Shown here piece by piece: positions 37,513 to 49,500 of a DNA stretch of 64,000 nt; the stretch's first letter is position 1; every line of letters starts with the position of its first letter. The notes under the pieces are model-generated. The model did no database searches. It saw only the letters and a program-made list of their open reading frames with translations, and had not been told where the DNA came from. This DNA is from Sisyra terminalis (taxonomy: Eukaryota > Arthropoda > Insecta > Neuroptera > Sisyridae), in assembly GCA_958496175.1 (NCBI GenBank), contig OY292277.1, positions 23,826,282-23,890,281 of the forward strand, written 5' to 3'. The position numbers and the translations under genes were made by a program.

Positions 37513-39020
37513 TGCCCCCCAATCGACACCGCTGCCCAGCTAACGCACAGCACTCTGATAAAATTGAATGATGTGTTTTTAAATTTGAACGATTTCGTAC
37601 ACGAGATTGCTCTAATAAAAATTGTATATTTTCAACTTTATTTGCATTGTATGCATATTTTTTACACATTCACGTTTTTTTAGTGTTATCAATTATATTT
37701 ATAGTAAATATAAATGCATTTTACGGCTTTTTTATATTTTATTTAAAGATTTCTTTATCCAGTTTCCAACAAATCGTTTTTATTTTCCACTTGAGTGAAA
37801 TGTAACCCACATTAGAAGTATTTATGTAGAGAATATGACAGGTCGAAAATGAGAGAAAAATGAACTTTTATCTTGAATCAAATAAGATTCAAAATTTTCT
37901 TTCTAAAATAAAATAATCTTATCTCAAGTTTAAATAAACAAACGGTAAAAGTATTTCAAGCTGTCATAAAATTAAGTGATAATTTATGATAAAAAATCAT
38001 CTAGTACCTCCCTTTAATGTTATATTATTGGAGTTTGGATAATAAATAAATCATAGAGAGCAAGGCAAAAAATTGCCTTTAATCAGTTTTTGCTCAGTTA
38101 AATATTTTAATCGTATCACATAGTTTTTAACACAAAAAATTATTTTCATCACGAACGACTGTTGCATATTGCGGCCATATTGTAAAATAGTGTAAATAAA
38201 AATATCAGTTCCAAAACCAGAGATTTTCTTCCGACAAAATGAGATGAAACTATCGATTGTTACGACTGTGAGACAAGAATAACGATAGAATCGGTGCTTT
38301 TCAGATCTTGACATGACATAAATGGAGGATATAAAACTTTCATATTTTTATTTAAGGAACCATATTTTAATTAGTTTTTATAAAAAATCGAAGAATAAGA
38401 CTTTAAAATTACTTTGCAGTTCTGATTTATGCAAAAGCAAAAGTATTGGATGGAATTCTAATAGAATAAAATACAGGAAATTATTTAATATTTGTAAAGA
38501 CAACAATGGCGGAGTGTTCAAATTGGTTCAAATAGTGGCGCTAAAATTGTATTTTATTTTATTTAAAAAAAAAATATTTTTTCCCAGTAATTTGGTAAAT
38601 GGGTTCAATTTATTCGATTTGAAAAGTAAAATTTTCATTTAACAATGCATCAAGAAAATTTGGCTTAAAATTATATTTCAAAAGAAAAATGCAAAAATTA
38701 TGTACTTAAACGACTTTAAATAGCGTACTAATAAAATAGTCATAAATAAAGTAAAATAATTCATATTTAAATTTTATAGTTTTAAGTAAATAAAAATTAA
38801 GAATTTATTTTTATTACTACTACCAGCAGTTATTATCGTTATTATATTCTAATCTATTTTTTAACGTAGTTTAATAAGAAATACACGCGTTCTTATGGGA
38901 AATGTTTTTGATACGAAAATAAACCGATATTTAATAAAGGAAAAACAAACATTTTTTAGTAGTAGGCACAAGAGATACTAATTAGGAATGTATTTTTCAT
39001 GACATTTAGGCATCAAATTT

Positions 39021-39181
39021 TTATTATTTAACTTCGCTTTATAACTGCTAAAGTTTTTAGCGGCTCTAGGGTTAATAAAAAATCGTAAAACGAGAAATAT
39101 TAAAAATTTGCTCGAAACGACGATCAAACCCAGCACTTACCAGTTTTAGAGCGACCACCTTGACCACTCTACCACCAGTAG
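39021..39181 (-). repeat. tRNA-derived SINE copy
   Basis: On the - strand: CTACTGGTGGTAGAGTGGTC (box A region), GCTCTAAAACTGGTAAGTGC, then a mutated box B (GGGTTTGATCGTC). The body has AACCCTAGAGCCGCTAAAAA and ends in ATAAAGCGAAG. Nearly full length. Confidence 0.7.
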
Positions 39182-39392
39182 GATTTAATATATTATAATA
39201 TAATCAGAGGTTTCTAAATAGTAGTTTTGTAAATGTATTATCTGTGATACCATCCTTTATATTTGGTTAATATAGCCACATCTCAAATCATCAATATGAA
39301 GACAACTTCGCTGATTACGTAACCAATTATTTTTAAACTCTGGTTCCACGAAAAAACATAGTAGGCGAATGGCAAAGCTCTTTATTTTTAAT

Positions 39393-39532
39393 GTTATTTA
39401 CCATCGCTTTATAATATCAAGGTCTTTAACGACATTAGAGTTAGTAAAAATTCGTAAATCGAGAAGTATTGAAAATTCGCTCAATATGATTCGAACCCAA
39501 CATCTACCAGTTTTGAAGCAGCGATCTATAGA
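39393..39532 (-). repeat. tRNA-derived SINE copy
   Basis: On the - strand: CAAAACTGGTAGATGTTGGG, box B GGTTCGAATCA, then body with CTAATGTCGTTAAAGACC and ATAAAGCGATGGTAAATAAC. The box-A end is degraded. Confidence 0.7.
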
Positions 39533-39949
39533 TTAGAGCAACTTATATGTATCCAATCTCAGCCGTTAGAGTGAAAAACACGAAATTTCAACAAATACGT
39601 AATTGTAGTCAATTCTATAAGATCTTTATGGTGGAGCCAGTAAAGTTTTTATATGGTTTCAACTTCGACTCCGGTTCCTCCAAAGTTCTGGCTTCAACTT
39701 TGCAGCCCTAAAAAAACTATGAATTTCAAATAAATTTTCTTCCTTAAAGCACTATGATAGTACTCCTAAATATTATCTATATTAGTGTTCCAGGAATTTT
39801 ATACTTTTGAACGAGTAGTCCTACAAAAAGCGATGACTCATATTTGCGAATCATTAAATTTTCTACAAAAATATTTATGTTGATTTTTCAATGTCATTAA
39901 CTATCTTACAATTAAAAGAAACAAAAACCAAGTTTCTCTCGTTATTATT

Positions 39950-40103
39950 ACTGGTGGTCGAGTGATCAAAAGTGACCGCTCTAAAACTGGTATGATTTTA
40001 TTCTTGTAACGAGCAATCTTCAATATTTCTCGATTTACGGATTTTATTTAACTCTAGAGTTGCTAAAGACCCTAGCAGTTACGTTAAGACGACAGTAAAT
40101 AAT
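39950..40103 (+). repeat. tRNA-derived SINE copy
   Basis: Sense orientation: ACTGGTGGTCGAGTGATCAA (box A), GCTCTAAAACTGGTATG, box B lost, then body CAATATTTCTCGATTTACGG and CTCTAGAGTTGCTAAAGACC. It ends GACGACAGTAAATAAT. Confidence 0.7.
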
Positions 40104-43100
40104 ACTTAAAAAGATTTATAACTGGGAAACTAAACTAATTTACTCAATTGTGTTAAATATATTTATATTAATTTTACACAATTATATGGAAAATTATATG
40201 AGTAAAAAAAATTTTTATTAGCCTACCTTTTTACGAAAAGGTAAAAAAACTTGTGTTGAAAGCGACGCTATATAACTATTAGATAATGCGATTAAATCCC
40301 GTGATGATTTGAATTTGATTTCCCAGTTTATAGAAAAGATTTATCATATAAGTAACTCTCGACCAAAGAAATTCAGACTCTTCTGGATCCGTTAAATGCT
40401 TAGTTCCGATGTTATTGCATTGGTAAATAAATTTAGAAAAATGAAAGATAATAATGATGTTAAATGTGTAATCCTTGCATTCAAGTCAATGTTAGTTGTA
40501 AGAAAAAATATATTCCAATTTGCGTACTGCTAATTACATATGAAAAATTTGGGTACAAAAAGTAACACCTCTAACATTACCAAATATGTAAATAAATGCG
40601 CGTATAATCTTCTTTGCGTCAGTTGAGTATTCTATACGTAAGTTAAATGAAATAAATTTAAATTTTTAACCATTTCAAAAGTAAGTTATTAAAAACGCAA
40701 GCAACCCTGTTAAGTAAACAATTAGTCCTTGTTGGTATAACAAATAAGACAACCAAGTCGTTATTTGATTAAAAATGAATACTGTGTAATATCATAGTAT
40801 ATATTTGCGATTCCCTGGATAGATTGTATTACCCATGCTTGCGCAATACCAATTTACCTTCTGTATAACTGGCGCCCTTCTTTAGATGCGGATATTTCTT
40901 CACTACTTTTTCCTTAAAAAGGGAACTTTTATGCCTAACAGTCGAAGATATAAAATATAAAAGACCATACATCAAACCAGCATCTACCTTGGGAAATCAA
41001 TTCCAAATTAGTCTGAATGAAAAAAATCAAACTTTTATTGGAAAGCTGCATAGCGCTTTACTGCATTTCAATTTTTGTGCGTAACAAAGATGAATTGTCG
41101 CCAACGATGCCGTCGTTCTCGGTACCTTTACTATGATACTTAGGATTTCGTTGCTATTTTGAAGAAAATTTATACACATTATTGGGATGGCCATCAGACT
41201 GTAGATTGTACATAGTCAACAAAAATATGAAGGACAATTTCAGGATTATCACTCTTAAAAAAAGAGAAGCTTTTTAAAGATATTTTTATAGTAATTATTA
41301 CAGCAATTTCGTTATTTGCCTAAGATTTTAACATACATGCTCACATTAAAAAAATGTCTATATTATTATTATTATTACTTTTTTCATTTGACTTTTTTTT
41401 AAATTGTTTTTTTCTTTTTTAAAATAAAAGAAAGAAAAAAACAAATCTTATTTGCACGTAGTAATAATTCTTATTATTATTTTAACGTAGTTAAAAAATT
41501 AACCACAAGACCGGCTTCAACAGAGCGAAACAAATATTTGAATTAAAAAAGCTCAGTTTGCAAAATAGGAAGCTTGATTGAAAAAATATACAGAAACTCT
41601 TGAAAATTTGTGATGCTTAAATCATTCGTTTCGCTCGTTCATCCACCTGTTCAGTTGATTTAGATTGAAAAGTTCTTTTTTTTTTGGAACTGGTTTAGTT
41701 TACAATGCATCTACAAAATAAAAAAAATCCATTCTACGTCCATATTGTAGCATTATTATTATTATATTTTAACAAATCGAGAAACTTACATTTAAGTACA
41801 AATAGACGTGAGAAGTATTTTAAACTAAAGGAAAAATCAAATGCCATATCTTGGAATGAATTGATAGAAAAAGTCATAAAACTTTAATTAACATTTATTA
41901 CATTGTTTTAATTTCTTCTTTTCAAGGATAAACTTAACATTAAAAATTAATACCGATATATTAAAAGGGCAAAAGCGTTTTATATTTGAATGACGATAAT
42001 TTGATAAGAGACTATGTTAAGTAGATTTTATTTTGAAAGATAAAAAAAAAATGTTCCAAGTTTGATTAAAGCCAATTAATAACTGATTGATGAATTGAAA
42101 TATTATTTAATAATTACATTCACCCGTTTTAATATGTTTCTAACATACGTTCATTCGTCCGTATTCTCTCGTCCACCGAAATAATAACTATTTATTAGTA
42201 AAATTAATTCAATCACAAGTCGCTAAAAAACCTTAGGTGTTATCAAGCGACTTAAATAAAAACTCTAAATAAAATCATTCACAAAAACTAATTTTTACTA
42301 TAATTAAACGTGTGTGTGTCTGTGTTTTATGCTTTTATCAATCAGCTAAACCTTCACAAAATTTTATTAATAATAAATTAATACAAATTATACTAAACAG
42401 TTCAAGATAATGTAAAAAAAAAAGTAGATATGGGGATTTTTCATTAAAAAGCTGCCTTATAATTTGTCCATACCAAACACACATACAGAATAAATTTTTA
42501 CAACTTGGTCAAAATAATAGGCACATTTTACTTCTTTGTACAGTCATATTTTAACTGCCTTCAGATATCCAACAGACATTTTTTTTTTAAATTACCCTAG
42601 TTCCTGGTCAAATCTTACAAATATTTTTCGGTAGTATGAAAAAATAAATCAGTCTTAACGACTACCAGACAAATTTTAAAATCTAACTGTACCAAAAAGA
42701 ACGAAACCCTAAAAAAGCCAGGAAAATGAAGAAAAAAAAGCGCTTGTTCTTTCTTATATAGGCTATTTTAATTTTATAAACTTTAATTTTAGAAATAAAT
42801 ATAAAAAAATACACAAATACGGATGCAAATGTTATAATCTTTAATTAAAAAAATATTTTAGACAATGACTGTTAAATTTTGAATTTGAAATCCCCATGTT
42901 TCAAATTGTATAATGTAGAAATGATTTTACAATTGTAATTATTAAAACAAATGATTTAAAAAAATATTGATATAATACTTTAATGTAACAAAGTTTCAAG
43001 TACTTCACAAAAAGAATACTATTTGTTGCAAAACTAAAACAAAGGAAAAAATACAGACATATAATATAATATATATTAAATATTAAATAAATCACCAAAT

Positions 43101-43539
43101 GATACGGTTACTGTAACAAAAAAATTTAGAATTGCAAATATATGTTCTGATCGAAAAGAAGCCAGTCCTGTCCATAACATGGAAAGCAGTTGAGTACTGC
43201 AGAGTTAGCCAATTGTAAATGAAATAATAAGGATTTTTTTTAACAAAAAACGTTTAATGTAACCGTTTTTGTATGTGTGTTTTGTACAATTAAAAAAGGT
43301 TTAATTTTGAAAAATCCCGGAAGAGTAGTAATCATAATATAAAAACCAATATGGAATTGTGTACAATTATTATTAGTAAGTTTCAAATTTGGATGTTTTG
43401 AATGTTGTTTTGGTTGATGATTTGATTGGAAATAGGCATTGAAATATTTGAATGCCTAAATGCAACACCACTGCGCACACAATTACAGTTAGATCGATAT
43501 TGTTTTTTAATATTAATATGTTAAACACAAAGGTGCAAG

Positions 43540-46500
43540 TTACGACACATCCTGATCTTCAACATCTTGCAATTGTTCCTTTTGTTCGGTTTCACCAGCA
43601 CCTTCTGCAGCTAAAATTAATATCACATTTTAAAAGATTGACCAATTTTTCATCGAGCTTGAGATAACATACCGTCTAGTTGAATGTCAGACGTCCATAG
43701 GGTGAGATTATCCCTCAACAATTGCATAATGAGTGTGCTGTCCTTGTAACTTTCTTCGGACAACGTATCCAACTCAGCGATGGCATCATCGAACGCCGCC
43801 TTAGCCAAACGACATGCACGATCCGGTGAATTGAGAATCTCGTAGTAAAATACGGAGAAATTTAACGCCAGCCCCAATCGAATAGGGTGTGTTGGTGGCA
43901 AATCTGTCATTGCAATGTCGCTAGCTGCTTTGTATGCAAGTAAAGAGTTCTCAGCGGCTTCCTTACGATCATTTCCAGTGGCGAATTCAGCCAAGTAGCG
44001 ATGATAATCACCCTACAAAAAATAAAGACTTACTTAAAAAAATGCAACAATATAAATATGATAAATTATACCTTCATCTTGTAATAGAATACTTTAGATT
44101 CGCCTGTACCGGCACATGGAATTAAATGCTTGTCCAGAACATCGAGAATGTCGCTACAGATATCTTGCAATTCCTTCTCTACTTGTGAACGATACTGTCT
44201 AATCATTTCCAACTTCTCTTCCGCTCCCTGAAATCAATCAACATACAAATTGAGTATTTACCTTAAGAGATAAGCACGAGAAGAATAAATTGAAATGATC
44301 AATAAATCATTACTATTTCAAAAAAATGAGTAAGCAATTTCATAACTTCCAAGGGTTGTAAGTGTTGAAACGAGAAAGAAGACGAAGTTTAGGTTCTTTG
44401 ACAAAAGGAAAGTAGACCCAATGAAAAACCTATTTCTTAGTTCAAAACTTCTCAAGATGTGGGTCGCAAAATTAATTATTAATTTTTTTTTCCTATTGTT
44501 TGATGTTTGAAAATCAATATTTTGTGAATGACTTAAAACTGTTAAAAAAATATTTGTCTGCAGTGCTTCCGAGGTACTACAATATTTTTATAATATTCCC
44601 GAGTCTTCTAATCAAAAGATATCCTAACTTTTATCAATTTCGGAGATATTTAATTCGCAAATTTATGATCTAAGTTTGAGACAAATATTTTTGAAGTTAA
44701 TTTTCACAATTTAGACCAGTGGTTCTTAGCCTAGGTTCAATCGAACCCCTTGGGGTTCGGTGAGTCAGTCTAGAAGGTTCGATGTAGGTCAAGATACACC
44801 CCCGACTCATATAACATATGTATAAATATTGAATATATAACTATGATTTGAATTTGAAAAAAATGTATTTTATTTTTTCAACTAAGAAAGATTTAGTGAA
44901 TGCGTATATGAAACTGATGGGCGTCAGTCCCTCCAACAAGGTTAAGAACCACTGAACTAGACCAAGGGTAACCGAATAGTGATTCAAAAGTTCATGCGAT
45001 TCTTTGAGAAATATGTTGTGACTTGACTCAATTATAAAATTTATTTCAACCCTTTTATGTATAAAATTTCCTAAACTTAACACATAATCAGTTCTTGCAT
45101 CAATCCAATATTATTTCTGAATTGATTGATTAGGTGTACAAATAATACAGTTGATTTGGGCACTTTAGCAAACAAAAAAAATGGAACGGGAATTTCAGAT
45201 CTACGTTAAACACGGCTGCTTTTAGTAGTTATCGAATTAATAAAAACTAGTTTTAAAACTGTGTTACTTGTATTTATAGTACTAATTAGGAGGGAGGGGT
45301 GTTGAGCAAAATCTCACACAATCTCACGTGGGAGAAAAGATGGTTTCGGAAAATATCACGTAATTTTTTAAAATTGTTCAAAACCTCACGGAATATTACC
45401 AAGGAGGGTGGATCGAAAAATAGATAAAATTGTCTTACGTAATTAATGGATGTCCCTTTAGCAAGGAAAATTTGAAATCCATAAGCCTTATGCAAAGATG
45501 TGCTTTAGTTACAAACTTGGGAAAATTTATGACCAAAATTGAACTGTTAAATTTTGTTGCATTTAAATCTCAGAGCAATTCCGAAATTATCCTGGAACCG
45601 AAATGTTCGAAAAATACGTAGTATTACGGTTGCCGATGTTAGTTCAATTACTTGGTCTCAACTAGGTGAAATAGGGACTCGGGAAACACAATGAGCCCTA
45701 ATACCAGTGTTGAAAAAAAAAATTACAAATTTCAGGCCTTCATAGATCAACGTCCTTTTTTTGGCAACTCTACAAGTTAAACGGTTTTGGCAGATATTTC
45801 AAAACATTATTTTCTAAAATTTTTGCAGCAGTTTTATTATAACTGTCAGGATCTTTGTCAGAGCCTAAGTCTTAATCAGTTGAAATTTGCTGCAAGTATA
45901 AACCTAAAGAGCAAAATTTTTCAATCAAGATTTTAAGGCGTGGTTCCTAAAATTTTCACGTAGATGATTTCGGCTCTTTTAGAAGCAAGCTTGGCCATCT
46001 CTGGTCTAGAAAATCTGCAGTCTATAATTTTTACATTAAAGATAAATCGGTCGCTTTATTTTTTTTAAAAATATTTAGAAATTTAATAATTTTGGAGGTG
46101 TTCAACTTTTAAATCATTCTAAAAATATTTTAAAATTATCCTAAGAACTAAAAAGCTCAATGTATACCTATTGTGTAACTTTCTTAAAACCCTTAAAGCC
46201 GCACTAAGCTGAATACAATATGCGATAATTTCTTTTTGCATTGTGAATCATTTAGTATTCAAATTTCATCGACGGCAATTTCAAGGTATAAAAAGCTATA
46301 TTTATCTCCTTACATGGATTAAATGAGTTATAAAAATTTACAAGTATAATTAAGAAGTCTTAACACTCGATTTTTAAAGGTAACGGTTCAGCACTAGTTT
46401 TGTAACTAAATTTTAAAGTTATTTTCTTATTGATACTTAAACTTAATATTTACTATACTAATTAATTTTATTTTACTTTGCGAAATACTAGCATAGCAAC

Positions 46501-49500
46501 TATCACAATTCTCTTTCTACAATAATTTTCATTGTATGATAAGAGTAAGATAATAATTTACAATTGCAAACTAATAAAATTGAAAAAAAAAATGTTGTAC
46601 TGCAAACAAGCGATAGTTGTTCTATTTTTACGTTTTCATGCATTTAATGGAGAAATTTAAAAATAATAATATTAAGAGATTTTTTTCAATTATTCATGAG
46701 GCGCTTATTTAATAATATATTATCAATTACGATTACGAATTACATTAATCATGAGTTTACTATTATTACAATTCTGATAACGCATCGTTATTTCAATTAA
46801 GTAGTTTCTTTATCTAACTTTCATTACTTAACAAAGTTCTCTTTAACTCTGAATTTATAAGTGGATTCAAGTTTCACTATTATCAATAATTTAGCACAAA
46901 TAATCATTTTATTCATATTTATTGAATTTCATGGCACATTTAAAGTTTAATAAATAAATGTAATTTTTCTTTTGATTTTTGCAAAAAAGGAAGTCAGAAT
47001 AATAAGTAAGCTAAAACATTTACGGTAGATATATGGTGATCTTTGATTTATGTATAAGCTACATTTAATTAAAGTAAGCATATTTAGTATGTAGCAGAAT
47101 TATTTTACGTAGAAAATTTGGGTCCAGATGAATTAAAAGCATCATTAAAACTTACCCATGTTAATGCATAAGAATTAAGATATTATCGCGATAATTTCCA
47201 CGTAACGATAATGAATATGATATTGCCCAGCTTGTGACCAAAAAAAAGTTAGATAGTTAAGTTAAAAATGCAATTTATATTTCATATAAAAAAATAATAA
47301 TTTAATAATTTAGTAAGTACAACTTATGTTTTTTTGCCTCATATGTAAATGCATTCCAAAGCACAAATTAAGATAATCTGCAAGTTGCGGTTTTAAAACT
47401 TAACCAAAACAAAAATTATATCAAAAACCAATGTAAGCAAAAAATGGAATATAATTTTATGTAATACATCAAATAGTTAACTAAACACAAATAAGGAATA
47501 GTTTTGATAAATTTGAAAAAAAAATATATTCCTAGCTTATTTTTAATGTCTAGACGTGCTGACAATGATTAGACAGTAATAAATATTTTAAATATATATA
47601 TTGTCAATTTTGTTTATATAAATGCTGAGTATAGATTTTTCCGCTTTTTTGCGTGGTGTAAGATTTTCTAACGCATATCTTAGTTTACCATAATGAATTA
47701 TTTTTTTTTAAATATAATGAAGCAATTAGAATTGATAAATGTATACGAAATATATTAACAACAATTTGATAATTTTTAATACAGTGAAATAATCCATTAA
47801 ATTAGAATACTATTGAATTAAGAAGGAATATTATGTTTTCTTGTTTTACTCAGTTAAGTGTATATAGTAAGCACGTATTTCTAGCAAAAGTATGATTTTA
47901 AAAATATAGAAAGATATAGATACAGATGATATTAAAAATATATTTTACTATAAACTAAATTAGGCTTTTTATAGCATGTGATAATTTTGTTTCAATTTCA
48001 CTAATTTGCAAATAAATTAATGTATATCAAGTTGACTACGTCAATATATGAACCGTTTATTTTGAAAGGGACTTGAAAGTTCATTCTAGAGACGTTTCCT
48101 GTACCATTATTTTTTTTATTATGAAAACATAAGTTTAACAGAATTTACTACTATTGTGATAAAAATTAATATTAAAACAATAATAAGAAATTTACTCCTA
48201 TTAATATGAAGCTAATTTGGCTGAATAACAAATATAACAGTTACCGCATAGACCTTCCTTGAAGTGGACTTACGTCCCTTTAAAAACTAACGGCTTATAT
48301 AAAATTGATGCGACTATTATTCCATTTAATTTAAATTTGAAATTATTTCTACGTCTTTTATTTATTTTTTTTAATTTAACGTTTCAAGTAGGAAGGTTTG
48401 AAATAAAATTTTCTATTTACACTTGTTACAGTTTCTGTTAACCTTTGGATAGAATTGGGGGTAATAAGGAAACTATGTTTACTTATAGATTAGATTTATA
48501 TAGATTAAAAATGATATGTAGATAATGAAATTATTTTTAACGAGTAAATGACTACTTTTATGTTTACTATATTTATGCATAAGTCCACGGTTTTTTTTTT
48601 ATTATGAGAAAACTGAGGTTGTCCATTCAAAAGAATCAAATTAAAACAACGAAAATGTACCCCCATCCATAATCAACCCCGTCTTTCCCAAATTATGCGC
48701 CGCGGCGCTCCAGGGTGCCGTGAAAATTTTCCTCTACAACAAAATATTATTGATTTATACGTAAATTTTATGCTGAAATGAACAATTTGGCAAGAGCGCT
48801 TTACGGAAAAGCTCAAAATTAAAGTCAGGAGTTTTGATTATGTATTAAAGAAAATTGCCATCATAAGAGGTATATACATCCATCTGAATTCGAAATGAAG
48901 AAAAATTACTAGTAACGTAAGAGTTGCACTGAGATTTGACAAGGGGCATCACGAAAATTTTTGATATATTAAAGGCATCGGGAACCAATAAAGTTTGGGA
49001 ACTCCTGATCTAACCCAAAACAAAATAAAGAAACTCAAAGACATGTATTGCAAATCTATTTGAGTATATAAAACCTAAATAAATATAAGGTATCTGATCT
49101 CTTTGATTTAATATTAAAGTACGAAAATTAGAGTTTGATACTAGTAGCTACTCGTGAAATATTCACAGCCAACCATCGCTTAATTCAAATTTGAGACAGT
49201 AATAATTCTATTTGGTTTTCACTCATATGCGTTTTTTACTCACACATGTTTTAAATACATTCTTTATTCTATGCCTTTGCTGGCATACATACATAATATA
49301 CACGTTTGCCTATTATTATATTAATATGTATATATTACCGGTAACGACAGAGCTGGGCGTAATATTGAGATTTATAAATAATTTAAGTAGAACAGTGACT
49401 AAGTTTTGTTAAGGAAACTCACGTTCATTGGCATAAAGAAAGTAGGTAGAATGGAAGGCCCATTCACTAAAAACAGTATTTTTTGTATTATTTAAATAGC

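Larger units (their letters stand above)
37513..43539. other. Intergenic: SPPL3 5' side to 14-3-3 epsilon 3' side
   Basis: Should hold the SPPL3 promoter (about 37513-37700) and the 14-3-3 epsilon 3' UTR near its right end. No conserved exon was found. Open frames at 38322-38642 (106 codons, +) and 41705-41887 (+) match no family I know. Three SINEs lie at 39021-40103. 40240-40500 contains a stretch with coding-like triplets broken by a stop, unrecognised. A poly-ATT tract lies near 41361-41379. Confidence 0.5.

Noticed and set aside
47188..47205. ATTATCGCGATAAT palindrome
   Set aside because: A short palindrome of this kind is expected by chance in a 64 kb AT-rich window.
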